Source of the DNA: Lachnospiraceae bacterium
GTDB lineage: Bacteria; Bacillota; Clostridia; Lachnospirales; Lachnospiraceae
Direction of reading: 5' to 3'
Assembly (NCBI GenBank): GCA_910575155.1
Contig: CAJTDX010000023.1
Coordinates: 5,001-52,550, forward strand
Length of the DNA: 47,550 nucleotides
Made by a program: the position numbers and the translations under genes. Under the pieces are notes generated by a model, which had not been told where the DNA came from, did not search any database, and saw only the letters and a program-made list of their open reading frames with translations. The first letter of the stretch is position 1. Each line of letters opens with the position of its first letter. Below are positions 16,201-25,036 of this stretch, in pieces.

Positions 16201-17436
16201 TTAATCCTCTGTATGCCACGGTACTAATCCCTCCTGGACAAGCATCGTCTGCAGCACCGAAATATCCGATGATATATCCCATGCCACATCTTCAAATAAG
16301 CTGTCCAGAAGCTTCTCAAAGGCATCGTTTAAAGTGTCTAATGTCTGCTCAATTTCCAGCCTGGAGGAACGGATATTTTCCCCCTGCACCGGCTGACTGC
16401 AAAGCTGCTGATACGCTTCCAGCAATTTCACTGTAGTTGGAAGGTAATATTCCATCAATTTTCCGATATCCTCCAGAGAATCCGGATTTTCACGGACTCT
16501 TTCAAAAATTTTCTGTATCAGTACTTCCATATGCGAAATTTTTTTCGAAATCTCTTCGCCTGAAATTACGCCGCTGCATTCCCGTATTTTACGGATATAT
16601 TCTTCTCCTTCGTTTATAACCTTATGAAACCTGTCTTCTCTGTGATATTCTGTTGTCCTGACGGAATTTTGCAGACGCCTTTCCTCTTCCTGTTTCTGCT
16701 GCTCGATTCTCTGACGCTGTATATTCTCATATTCCTGATAAGTCTTATCGCTTACAATCAGGCAGGTATTGTCCTGATTCAAATGTCCCTGGCGAAACCA
16801 GCCTTTATCAATCATTTTTCTTATATCTTTTATTGTAAAAGAAACAGACTTTTTATTCCGGGCAGCAAGCTCTTTCAGATTACAGTAAGTCTTGCCCTGC
16901 AGCGCCAGTATATAATTACGGTATCGCTTAACTGACGACATCATACTGCTTCCTCTCCAGGTCATGACTGCGCTTCCGGTAAGAAACGGCAGCAATATTG
17001 ACAATGCAATCTTAATCCCTATTGGGAACTGTCCAAGAAAAACAGAGACCAGCAATAAGATCACAACAGCCAGACTTAATCCGATATTGAATACACATCC
17101 GCAAATAGTCAAAGCAAGCCCTCCTGCTTTTACAGACGTATTCTTTTTAAATAAATCTCTTCTTGTCCAATCTACTGGTAAATCCTTCTTGTCCTCATTT
17201 TGTGCCTGTTTACGCTCTAATACATTCTGAAAATTTGCAGAAAATTTTTCCCACTTCTGCTCCGCTGTTTTGTTTACTGTTTTTCCTGCAGTACGCATAC
17301 CTCTCTGGATACTGCCGACCGCATCATTGATTGTATTGACAATACTTTGATTCATTTCGCTAAAATTCTGGGAATTTACGGCATCATCGACAATCTGCCG
17401 GATATCCTTCCCGATTTTTTCCCAATCCTGATTCAT
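16201..17436 (-). CDS. XpaC-like (5-bromo-4-chloroindolyl phosphate hydrolysis family) protein
   Basis: About 411 residues: a helical N-terminal region, two membrane helices near 110-155, then a long helical cytoplasmic domain with coiled coil (QRQRIEQQKQEEERRLQ). Layout and the RRYR-like segment after the membrane pair, plus adjacency to telA, fit the XpaC family; whether it hydrolyses a phosphate ester is unknown. The middle segment ELAARNKKSVSFTIKDIRKMI resembles a small winged-helix PCI/J-like module. The ATG at 17436 has GGAGG five bases upstream; the ATG at 17448 contains that site and is less likely. Confidence 0.75.
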   Translation of the reverse strand: MNQDWEKIGKDIRQIVDDAVNSQNFSEMNQSIVNTINDAVGSIQRGMRTAGKTVNKTAEQKWEKFSANFQNVLERKQAQNEDKKDLPVDWTRRDLFKKNTSVKAGGLALTICGCVFNIGLSLAVVILLLVSVFLGQFPIGIKIALSILLPFLTGSAVMTWRGSSMMSSVKRYRNYILALQGKTYCNLKELAARNKKSVSFTIKDIRKMIDKGWFRQGHLNQDNTCLIVSDKTYQEYENIQRQRIEQQKQEEERRLQNSVRTTEYHREDRFHKVINEGEEYIRKIRECSGVISGEEISKKISHMEVLIQKIFERVRENPDSLEDIGKLMEYYLPTTVKLLEAYQQLCSQPVQGENIRSSRLEIEQTLDTLNDAFEKLLDSLFEDVAWDISSDISVLQTMLVQEGLVPWHTED

Positions 17437-17509
17437 CTGTTCCTCCATATTTGTATCTGATCTCTGTAAAATGGACAGAAAATCCGCTGCTATTAATACA
17501 GTATTATTA

Positions 17510-17524
17510 TGTATGATTCATACA
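17510..17524. promoter_or_regulatory. 15-bp perfect palindrome upstream of xpaC/telA
   Basis: TGTATGATTCATACA is a perfect odd-length palindrome. On the minus strand it overlaps a TTGTAT that could be the -35 box of an xpaC promoter. It may be a repressor site. Confidence 0.4.
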
Positions 17525-17627
17525 AAAAAAGCAATATTTTTTCCTGCTTTTGCTTCTTTAAAACTCTGCTTAATCCCCAGCGTCAATATCATAAGAAAAA
17601 AGAAGATGTCGCACTAAGCAAAATATA

Positions 17628-17674
17628 TACAAGATATAGTATAAAAGAATGTTTCAGACCAACTATATCTTGTA
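17628..17674. repeat. 13-bp inverted repeat between the PurF-like gene and xpaC
   Basis: TACAAGATATAGT (17628-17640) and its exact complement (17662-17674) enclose 21 bases. There is no T run on the minus strand, so it is a weak terminator candidate. It could be a binding site. Confidence 0.5.
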
Positions 17675-17715
17675 GCATTTTTCTTAATGCGGCATCCCCT
17701 TTTTTAACTGTAAAT

Positions 17716-19122
17716 CTATTCAATTCCATCCCAGCAATAAGTACATAAACCGGATTTCTCAATTCCCACAGAATCCAGCATATCATCCAAACGATTGAAT
17801 CTTAAAGAGGTAAAATTAAGCTCTTTGCGGATTTCCTCAACCATCTTTTCATATTTTGGAGATTCCGGATCTGCATATTGCCGCAATACCTCATCTGTCA
17901 CGTTTCCGCCTTCCAATCGGTCAATCACTCTTCTGGTAATCAAATCCATCTCTGACGTAGAACGTGAAAAATTTAAATATTTGCATCCATACAGCAGCGG
18001 CGGACATGCCGGACGGATATGCACTTCTTTGGCGCCGCTCTCATACAAAAATTCTGTCGTTTCCCGAAGCTGTGTTCCTCTCACAATAGAATCATCAATG
18101 AGCAGAAGGCTTTTGCCATGGATTAACTCTTCCACTGCCAGAAGCTTCATTTTTGCAATCAAGTCTCTCTGGCTTTGTATTGTCGGCATGAATGAACGGG
18201 GCCACGTAGGCGTATATTTGATAAACGGCCGGGAAAACGGTATTCCGGATTCATTCGCATAACCAATCGCATGAGCCGTTCCTGAATCCGGTACTCCCGC
18301 GACAATATCCGCATTTACCTGATCCCGCTTGGCCATTCTCCTGCCGCATTCGTAACGCATCTGTTCCACGCTCGTCCCCTCGTAGGAGCTTGCAGGATAG
18401 CCGTAGTAGACCCACAGAAACGTACAGATTTTCATATCTTTGCCGGGAGCTGACAGCGTTCTGCACTCCTTGTCCGTCACCACAACGATCTCTCCTGGTT
18501 TCAGTTCCTTATAATCTTTGTATCCAAGATTCCTGTATGCAAAATTTTCAAAAGAAACACAAAAAGCGTCTTCCTTTCTGCCAATTACAACCGGAGTACG
18601 TCCAAATCTATCTCTCGCCGCATAAATGCCTTTTTCATTCATCAAAAGAACAGACACGGATCCATCTATGGACTCCAGTGCGTAACGAATTCCCTTTATA
18701 AGATTATCTTTCTGATTGATCAGACAGGCGATCATTTCTGTGGCGTTGATATCTCCTCCGCTCATCTCCAGAAAATGGGAATGTCCCTGTTCAAACAGCA
18801 TTTTTGTAAGTTCCTGCATATTATTAATCTTACTGATTGTTGTAATCGCATAGGTGCCGTGATGGGAACGCACCAAAAGCGGCTGCGGTTCATAATCTGA
18901 TATACAGCCGATTCCCATGTTTCCTGACATGTTCTGTATATCTTTATCAAATTTTGTACGAAAAGGCGCGTTTTCAATATTATGGATTGCCCGGTTAAAG
19001 CCGTTTTCTCCATAAACTACCATTCCTCCGCGTTTTGTGCCTAAATGAGAATGATAATCAATACCAAAGAATAAATCAAATACACAGTCCTGCGCAGACG
19101 CTGCTCCAAAAAATCCTCCCAT
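17716..19122 (-). CDS. Amidophosphoribosyltransferase-like protein lacking the glutaminase cysteine
   Basis: The 468-residue protein has the PurF layout: an N-terminal Ntn glutaminase-like half (about 1-230) and a phosphoribosyltransferase half with the PRPP motif LIDDSIVRGT (341-350). The four cluster cysteines of the Bacillus-type enzyme appear retained (Cys233, Cys380, Cys460, Cys463). But the start is MGGFFG, so the catalytic Cys2 is Gly, and the HRGQE and HNG glutamine-site motifs are changed (TKRGG, ITTISKINN). Glutamine hydrolysis is not expected. It may use ammonia or serve a regulatory role. The ATG has a GAGG site. It is monocistronic, away from other pur genes. Confidence 0.85.
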   Translation of the reverse strand: MGGFFGAASAQDCVFDLFFGIDYHSHLGTKRGGMVVYGENGFNRAIHNIENAPFRTKFDKDIQNMSGNMGIGCISDYEPQPLLVRSHHGTYAITTISKINNMQELTKMLFEQGHSHFLEMSGGDINATEMIACLINQKDNLIKGIRYALESIDGSVSVLLMNEKGIYAARDRFGRTPVVIGRKEDAFCVSFENFAYRNLGYKDYKELKPGEIVVVTDKECRTLSAPGKDMKICTFLWVYYGYPASSYEGTSVEQMRYECGRRMAKRDQVNADIVAGVPDSGTAHAIGYANESGIPFSRPFIKYTPTWPRSFMPTIQSQRDLIAKMKLLAVEELIHGKSLLLIDDSIVRGTQLRETTEFLYESGAKEVHIRPACPPLLYGCKYLNFSRSTSEMDLITRRVIDRLEGGNVTDEVLRQYADPESPKYEKMVEEIRKELNFTSLRFNRLDDMLDSVGIEKSGLCTYCWDGIE

Positions 19123-19177
19123 AGATTTACCTCGTTTCTTTCTTGATTTATGGTGATTATTTCTGATTTCTTCTGTA

Positions 19178-19205
19178 ATTATATCAAATGTAAAAACTTT
19201 TTCAA
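19178..19205 (-). promoter_or_regulatory. Promoter of the PurF-like gene
   Basis: On the minus strand TTGAAA (19200-19205) and a perfect TATAAT (19178-19183) are 16 bases apart. Confidence 0.7.
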
Positions 19206-19228
19206 GCAGTTTTCTTCTCCATCACGAT

Positions 19229-19257
19229 TTGACAGAAACAATCTTAAAAAATATAAT
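19229..19257 (+). promoter_or_regulatory. Consensus promoter of the COG3044 ATPase
   Basis: Perfect TTGACA (19229-19234) and TATAAT (19252-19257) with a 17-base spacer. Start of transcription near 19264, with a short leader and GAGGAGG before the ATG at 19293. Confidence 0.85.
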
Positions 19258-19292
19258 GATGGAAGACTTATTATATTTTGAGGAGGAATCAT

Positions 19293-20993
19293 ATGAAATC
19301 ATCTGCAGATTTACGCGAATTACTGAACCGAATAGACCATAAAGGTTATCCGGCTTATAAAGATACCAGAGGTTCCTGGCAATTTGAAGGTTATGTCTTA
19401 TCCATTGACCATGTTCAGGGAGATCCTTTCGCCGCCCCTTCTAAAGTCAGCGTCCATGTTCCGGGAAAACTTGCAGGTTTTCCGGCTGAACTCTATGATC
19501 TCAAACACAAACGGATTGCCTTGCAGGATTACCTGATCCGTCAGTTTTCCAGACAGGTTCAGGCTTTCACCTTCAAGGCAAAAGGCTCCGGAAAAAGCGG
19601 ACTTATTTCTGTCAGTCACTGCGGACAGGAAATTTTAGAACGCACTGCATGTGAAATTGACAAAAACGGTTCTCTGTCTACACGCATGGAGATTGGATTT
19701 CCAGCCAATGGAAGAACCATTAACGCCAGGGAATTATGCAAAATATTATTCGAATTTCTTCCTGGCTGCGTGAAAAAATCCTTATATTACCGTTCACTGG
19801 ATGAAAAATCAGTCCATAAAAACAAAGAACTCTCGGAAGACCAGGAATTTATCCGTAACGAACTCTGCCGATTAAATCTTGCCGCTTTTGTTGCCAACGG
19901 GGCCATACTTCCCAGAGAATCCGGCGTTTCTGACCGTCCCCTGAAACATGCCGTGCCGTTTACTTCTCCAAAGTCCATGGAACTGACATTAAATCTTCCT
20001 AATCATGGAACAATCACAGGAATGGCTGTTCCCAAAGGCATCACATTAATCGTGGGCGGAGGATACCATGGCAAATCTACTTTACTGAAAGCTTTAGAGC
20101 TTGGAGTTTATAATCATATCGCCAACGATGGCAGGGAATTTGTAATCACTGACAGCTCCGCTGTAAAAATCCGCGCAGAAGACGGAAGAAGTATCCGCAA
20201 CGTAGATATTTCCATGTTTATCAGCAATCTTCCAAATCAGAAGGATACTGTGCATTTCTTTACAGAAGACGCCAGCGGCAGCACTTCCCAGGCAGCCAAT
20301 GTGGTAGAAGCGATCGAAGCCGGCAGCAATCTTCTTCTGATAGACGAGGATACCAGCGCCACTAATTTCATGATTCGGGACGAGCTGATGCAGCGTGTTG
20401 TAAACCGGGACTCGGAACCAATCACGCCTTTTATCGACCGGGTACAGGAGCTTTATTCTGCCTATGGAATTTCCACCATTCTGGTAGCGGGCAGTTCAGG
20501 TTCTTATTTTCATAAGGCAGACTTCATAATTCAGATGGATCATTATCTTCCAAAGGACATTACTGAATTTGCCAAAAAAGAAGCTCATGCTTTTCCTTTA
20601 CCTGCGAACTCTGCCGTACCAGCTTCAAAACCCTCTGTTTTAAGACCTGTGAATCCCGATGAGGCCTTCCGTAAAAATGACCGGATTAAAATCAAAATCC
20701 AGGGCAAAGATTCCATTGTCATCAACCGTGATCCCATTGACTTAAGGTCTGTGGAACAACTTACCGATTCAGAACAGCTTGCCTCTTTGGGCCAGCTTGT
20801 AAAATACGCGCAGCTTCACTTATTCGACGGAACACGTACGCTTGGAGAAATTTGCCGTGAACTTGGGAATCTTTTGGATGAAAAAGGAATTTCCTTTGTC
20901 TGTAATGGAAGTTATGCCGCAGGAGGATTTGCACTTCCACGAACGCAGGAAATTTACGCCTGTCTGAATCGCTACCGTGGATTAAAACTTTAA
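19293..20993 (+). CDS. Predicted ATPase of the ABC class (COG3044)
   Basis: The 566-residue protein is soluble. An N-terminal domain of about 240 residues precedes a P-loop GGGYHGKST (about 254-262). TEDASGSTSQAANVVEAIEAG follows, then the Walker B LLLIDEDTSA and a His/Ser-rich motif (VAGSSGSYFHKAD). These are the marks of the COG3044 family, which differs from transporter ATPases by lacking the LSGGQ signature. The role is not established. A TTG at 19278 could extend the protein, but the ATG has the ribosome site. Transcribed alone from a consensus promoter, divergent from the PurF-like gene. Confidence 0.85.
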   Translation: MKSSADLRELLNRIDHKGYPAYKDTRGSWQFEGYVLSIDHVQGDPFAAPSKVSVHVPGKLAGFPAELYDLKHKRIALQDYLIRQFSRQVQAFTFKAKGSGKSGLISVSHCGQEILERTACEIDKNGSLSTRMEIGFPANGRTINARELCKILFEFLPGCVKKSLYYRSLDEKSVHKNKELSEDQEFIRNELCRLNLAAFVANGAILPRESGVSDRPLKHAVPFTSPKSMELTLNLPNHGTITGMAVPKGITLIVGGGYHGKSTLLKALELGVYNHIANDGREFVITDSSAVKIRAEDGRSIRNVDISMFISNLPNQKDTVHFFTEDASGSTSQAANVVEAIEAGSNLLLIDEDTSATNFMIRDELMQRVVNRDSEPITPFIDRVQELYSAYGISTILVAGSSGSYFHKADFIIQMDHYLPKDITEFAKKEAHAFPLPANSAVPASKPSVLRPVNPDEAFRKNDRIKIKIQGKDSIVINRDPIDLRSVEQLTDSEQLASLGQLVKYAQLHLFDGTRTLGEICRELGNLLDEKGISFVCNGSYAAGGFALPRTQEIYACLNRYRGLKL

Positions 20994-21038
20994 AGCTGTA
21001 TAACAGATTTTTGTTATTATTTTCTGTTTTCTCTTTTT

Positions 21039-21111
21039 TGCAGTGCCTGGCCGCTATTTTATATAAACATGATAAAATAATGATACCGATAATGATCAGC
21101 CAGACACTGCA
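21039..21111. repeat. Imperfect 13-bp inverted repeat in a convergent junction
   Basis: TGCAGTGCCTGGC (21039-21051) and GCCAGACACTGCA (21099-21111) pair with one wobble across a 47-base AT-rich loop. The right arm lies in the last codons of the PP-loop gene. It may be a weak terminator. Confidence 0.35.
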
Positions 21112-22121
21112 TTTGCCGCGGCTAATCTGTTCTTTACGCAAATTCTGTTCATAAATCTCTGTTCCAGCTGCGGATCAAGATCCTGATACGTATTCCAGTC
21201 TTCCAGGTATTCCCGCTTTGCCTGATGCAGTTCCATTTTTCCTTCCCTTACCATTTCTGCCAGCTCTCCTGTGCGCACAGGATAACCATTTTTTTTAATA
21301 CTATAATATTCTGCAACAGGATGAGCCCAGCAGTCGGCATGCGGAACCTTGCTCTCCGGTTTGATCCAGCCGAGATTTTTTTCCAGAAAATCTATTTTTT
21401 CTTCATCGCTTATATCATGATACATAAAGTAAGAAAGCGATGTAATCTCATGATCCGGCATAAAATCAATACAACTGTTATGTTCCAGCTTATCTACCAG
21501 TCTTTTAAACATCTGGTATTCAAAAGATTTTAAATCTCTTGCTATATGAAAAGGTTCTATCCCTCTGATCTGATCCGCAGACTGCAGAATCTGGCTTCTG
21601 GTACGTCCATTCACAATAAGAGGGATCTCATACTGTGAAGCCAGAAGATGACTGTAGTAATGGCAAAAATGAAAACATACGCTGCAGAAATTTTTGATCA
21701 GTTTCAGACTGGCGGAATAAAACTGGCGAAGTGTGGAATCTCTTACATTTACCCAAATATGTTCCACATCCAGCTTATCCAAAAGAATTTCCACATTTTT
21801 TCTTCCAAAGTCTGTCGAAAAACCATTATCCAGCGTATACGTCAATACCCGCAGACCATATTTATGCTGAAGCTGATAAGTAATATACGCGCCGTCTTTT
21901 CCGCCGCTTAATCCCGTAATACAATCGTATTTTGCTCCGCGTTCCGCAGCTTTTTTCTTAGCATTTTCTACTTCTTCTTCAAATTGTTTCTCAAGAGCAT
22001 CAAAATTTGAAAACGTTTCTTTATGAGTTTCATAAAACTCACAATAATTACATACATGATTTTCATTTAATGTAATCCCCTGATAATGCCCGGGCAATCC
22101 GCATTTTATACATTTATCCAT
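21096..22121 (-). CDS. PP-loop, N-acetyl-sugar-amidotransferase-like enzyme (WbpG/PseA group)
   Basis: The 341-residue protein starts with a four-Cys zinc site (Cys4, Cys7, Cys24, Cys27: CIKC..CNYC). A PP-loop ATP-pyrophosphatase domain follows with SGGKD at 72-76 and a second Cys/His patch (NFCSVCFHFC). This order matches WbpG/PseA/WbuX amidotransferases, which use ATP to adenylate a sugar carboxyl or keto group and install an amide or amidine on surface sugars. The ATG at 22121 has AAGGAGG; longer in-frame starts lack a site. Divergent from the MBOAT gene over an operator-like dyad. Another PP-loop function, such as tRNA thiolation, is less likely. Confidence 0.65.
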   Translation of the reverse strand: MDKCIKCGLPGHYQGITLNENHVCNYCEFYETHKETFSNFDALEKQFEEEVENAKKKAAERGAKYDCITGLSGGKDGAYITYQLQHKYGLRVLTYTLDNGFSTDFGRKNVEILLDKLDVEHIWVNVRDSTLRQFYSASLKLIKNFCSVCFHFCHYYSHLLASQYEIPLIVNGRTRSQILQSADQIRGIEPFHIARDLKSFEYQMFKRLVDKLEHNSCIDFMPDHEITSLSYFMYHDISDEEKIDFLEKNLGWIKPESKVPHADCWAHPVAEYYSIKKNGYPVRTGELAEMVREGKMELHQAKREYLEDWNTYQDLDPQLEQRFMNRICVKNRLAAANAVSG

Positions 22122-22177
22122 ATATTTCCTCCTTAAAAAGTGATTTTGTGGTCTAAATCCAAAATAATTCTTAATTG

Positions 22178-22260
22178 TGATATAAGTTTGATAGTAAATA
22201 TGATCTTCAAAATTCTTCTTTTTTCGATACTTTGATTGCAATATCATCAAACTTATATCA
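22178..22260. promoter_or_regulatory. Dyad operator in the divergent promoter region
   Basis: TGATATAAGTTTGAT (22178-22192) and its perfect complement (22246-22260) are 15-bp arms 53 bases apart. Each arm contains the TATATCA stretch that could be the -10 of the outward promoter, so both promoters would be controlled alike. Confidence 0.5.
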
Positions 22261-22317
22261 TAATTTAAAAATAAAATTAAAATATCATGTATCACTTGCA
22301 TAGGAGGAACCAAAAAA

Positions 22318-23916
22318 ATGGCTTTTACATCTGCAGTTTTTTTATTATTTATAACCGTAGTTTGTGTAGTTTATTTTACAGTTCCAATAAAACGCCGCTG
22401 GCTTGTTCTGCTTCTTGCAAGCTATTTGTTTTATTGGCAGAACAGTACTTATCTTGTTTTCGTACTTGCAGGAATGACTGCCGTTACCTGGCTGACCGGA
22501 CTTTTTCTTGAGCGACAGAATCTGAAAAAAGCATATCATCTAAAAATTCACAGTAAACATATGAGCTCTTCTGAGCGTAAAAAATATAAACTGTCTGTTT
22601 CAAGAAAGAAAAAAGGTATACTTTTTCTGGGGATTACAATTGATTTTGGCATATTGCTGGTTTTTAAGTATTCTAATTTCTTTATTGGAAACGCATCGTC
22701 CTTATTTCAGCTTTTGGGAATCGAAACAGAAAACTTCCAGCTCGATCTGATGATCCCGCTGGGAATTTCTTTTTATACATTACAGGCAATTGGCTACATG
22801 GCAGACATTTACTGGGGAAAATATCAGGCCGACCGTAATTTTTTTAAATTTGCTCTTTTCATGTCTTATTTTCCGCAGATTGTACAGGGGCCGATCGCCA
22901 GATATGACAAGCTGGCTGTACAATTTAAAGAAGGACATGCCTTTGATGCAAAAAGATTAAAATATGGAAGTCAATTAATACTGTGGGGTTTTATGAAAAA
23001 ATTAATTCTCGCAGACCGTATTGGAATAGTTGTCGACACTGTATTCAACGATTACGCCAACTATGGCGGAATGATTTTACTTACCTCAGTAATTTTTTAC
23101 GGCTTCCAGATCTATGCCGATTTTTCCGGCGGAATGGATATTGCCACAGGTGTTTCTCAGATATTCGGCATAAATCTGGAAATAAATTTCAGACAGCCAT
23201 ATTTTTCAAAGTCCATAGAAGAATTTTGGCGCAGATGGCATATTACCCTCGGCGGCTGGATGAAGGATTACATTTTCTATCCTTTATCCTTATCAAAAAA
23301 ATTTGCAACACTTGGAAGAATCGCAAGAAAATATTTTGGAAATTACATTGGAAAACGTCTGCCGCCCTTCCTTTCCATGTTCCTGGTGTATTTTCTGGTG
23401 GGATTCTGGCATGGTCCCAATTGGAAATATGCAATTTACGGCGTCTGGAATGGAACCATTATCGCATCAGGAATTTTGCTGCAGCCTCTGTACCAGAAAG
23501 GAATCCGATTCTTTCATGTCAGGGAAACTTCTTATGGCTGGAGGCTGTTTCAGACATTACGTACCTTTCTCTTGTGTTCGATCGGAAGATTTTTTCCAAA
23601 ATCAGCTTCCAGCGCTATGGCGTTTCTAATGATAAAGAATGTTTTTCTCCGCCCTATGCCATGGCAACTGGTAGACGGAACCCTGTTTACTCTGGGACTG
23701 GACGCAAAAGATCTGGCCGTTGCTTTTTTCATGTCGGTAATACTTTTACTGGTTGACAATGCGCATGAGAGAAATATTCAGATTCGTGAAAGCATTGCTT
23801 CACAGGGAATCATATTCCGCTGGCTCATCTTCTGGACTGCATTTTTCCTTATTATTATTTTTGGAATTTATGGACCTGCATATAACAGCAGCGACTTTAT
23901 TTATCAACAATTTTAA
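22318..23916 (+). CDS. MBOAT family O-acyltransferase (AlgI/DltB type)
   Basis: The 532-residue protein has about 10-12 membrane helices. The MBOAT core is visible: SFYTLQAIGYMADIYWGK, PQIVQGPIARY, DFSGGMDIATG, and the block FWRRWHITLGGWMKDYIFYPL (about residues 303-323). The catalytic His is His365 in GFWHGPNW. These enzymes move acyl groups, usually acetyl, across the membrane to polysaccharides or teichoic acids. It is followed 11 bases later by an SGNH-like gene, the same pairing as DltB-DltD and AlgI-AlgJ/X. Strong AGGAGG ribosome site. Confidence 0.9.
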   Translation: MAFTSAVFLLFITVVCVVYFTVPIKRRWLVLLLASYLFYWQNSTYLVFVLAGMTAVTWLTGLFLERQNLKKAYHLKIHSKHMSSSERKKYKLSVSRKKKGILFLGITIDFGILLVFKYSNFFIGNASSLFQLLGIETENFQLDLMIPLGISFYTLQAIGYMADIYWGKYQADRNFFKFALFMSYFPQIVQGPIARYDKLAVQFKEGHAFDAKRLKYGSQLILWGFMKKLILADRIGIVVDTVFNDYANYGGMILLTSVIFYGFQIYADFSGGMDIATGVSQIFGINLEINFRQPYFSKSIEEFWRRWHITLGGWMKDYIFYPLSLSKKFATLGRIARKYFGNYIGKRLPPFLSMFLVYFLVGFWHGPNWKYAIYGVWNGTIIASGILLQPLYQKGIRFFHVRETSYGWRLFQTLRTFLLCSIGRFFPKSASSAMAFLMIKNVFLRPMPWQLVDGTLFTLGLDAKDLAVAFFMSVILLLVDNAHERNIQIRESIASQGIIFRWLIFWTAFFLIIIFGIYGPAYNSSDFIYQQF

Positions 23917-23927
23917 GGAGTAAAGAA

Positions 23928-24956
23928 ATGATCAAAAAATTTATAACAACCCTGGCCTTCTTTTTCACAGGGTTCCTACTGTTTCTGGGCGTCAACAGTA
24001 TATTAGGACCAAATTCTGAAGACGCTGAAATGATGTTCAAGGGCTATTATAACCTGAAACCAAATTCTGTCGACGCAGTATTTATTGGCAACAGCCACAC
24101 CTACAAATACTGGCAGCCCGCTTTTGCATGGAAAGAGTTTGGAATGGCGTCCACGGAAATTTCAACCTCCATTATGCCAAGCTATGTTATGAAAAACGTC
24201 GCCATTGAGGCGTTAAAAACCCAGAAACCGAAAATACTGGTATTTGATGCAACTGCTTTCGCCCAGACCAATAAAGATGATAAAAAATTTTATCTCGTTT
24301 TGGACAATATGAAATTTTCTCTGAACCGCATAGATATGATTGAAAATTACTGTAAATATTCCGGGATTACGGGCATGGACAAGCTACAGTACTATTTTCC
24401 GATTACGCTGTTTCATTCGCGGTGGAAAGAATTAAGCGAAGAAGATTTTTATCAGACTCATCCCTCTTACTTAAATTCTACTTATCAGGAAGGTTTTTTA
24501 TCACACGGACTGGAAGAAGACCGAACGCATCCCTCTACGGATGAACGATCAGATATTGGAAGTGGAAATGAAGCCGCTCTGAAAGATTTGCTGGAATGGT
24601 GCTCAAAACAGCAGGACATTGAAATACAGTTTATAGTTCCTCCGGTAGTCTGGAAAAAGAACCTGGCCGGATATAACCGCGTAGGTGATCTTATAGAAGA
24701 ATACGGAATGAAATTTTTTAATTTTAATGATGAAAAATTATATGAACTTTTTGATTTTGAGGAAATTGAGGATTTTGAAAATATCAATCATACAAATATT
24801 AATGGATCTTTCAAATTTACAAAAGTTTACGGAGGATACCTGATGAAAAAATTTCAATTGGAAAATCATCAGGGCAAAGACAGCTACAAATCCTGGGATA
24901 CACAGGCTGAAGATTATTATAAACTGATTCGAAGTTATAATTATTTTAAATATTAA
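23928..24956 (+). CDS. Membrane-anchored SGNH-like acyltransferase partner (DltD/AlgX-like)
   Basis: The 342-residue protein has one N-terminal membrane anchor (about 5-25) and an extracellular domain. Its block I is FIGNSHTY (residues 52-59), where the nucleophile Ser56 lies in GNS rather than the usual GDS. The C-terminal NINHTNINGSFKFT (residues near 285-298) fits the Asn/Asp-x-x-His of this fold. It is co-transcribed with the MBOAT gene and probably completes acyl transfer to the surface glycan outside the cell. The ATG follows AAGGAG. Confidence 0.7.
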   Translation: MIKKFITTLAFFFTGFLLFLGVNSILGPNSEDAEMMFKGYYNLKPNSVDAVFIGNSHTYKYWQPAFAWKEFGMASTEISTSIMPSYVMKNVAIEALKTQKPKILVFDATAFAQTNKDDKKFYLVLDNMKFSLNRIDMIENYCKYSGITGMDKLQYYFPITLFHSRWKELSEEDFYQTHPSYLNSTYQEGFLSHGLEEDRTHPSTDERSDIGSGNEAALKDLLEWCSKQQDIEIQFIVPPVVWKKNLAGYNRVGDLIEEYGMKFFNFNDEKLYELFDFEEIEDFENINHTNINGSFKFTKVYGGYLMKKFQLENHQGKDSYKSWDTQAEDYYKLIRSYNYFKY

Positions 24957-24957
24957 C

Positions 24958-25007
24958 GCAATTGACCGCATCAATTTTAATATCATAAAATTGATGCGGT
25001 CAATTGC
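24958..25007. terminator. Long perfect hairpin between convergent genes
   Basis: Arms of 21 bases (24958-24978 and 24987-25007) are perfect complements with an eight-base loop. Position between convergent genes suggests termination, but neither strand has the usual T run after it. Confidence 0.55.
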
Positions 25008-25036
25008 AAAATGATCTAAATTCCAAACATTAATTC

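Noticed and set aside
20761-21141. 126-codon minus-strand frame with a membrane-like start
   Set aside because: Most of it is antisense to the well supported COG3044 ATPase gene and it has no ribosome site.
22983-23756. 257-codon frame within the MBOAT gene
   Set aside because: Same-strand alternative frame of a gene with clear MBOAT motifs; Arg/Trp-rich shadow composition.
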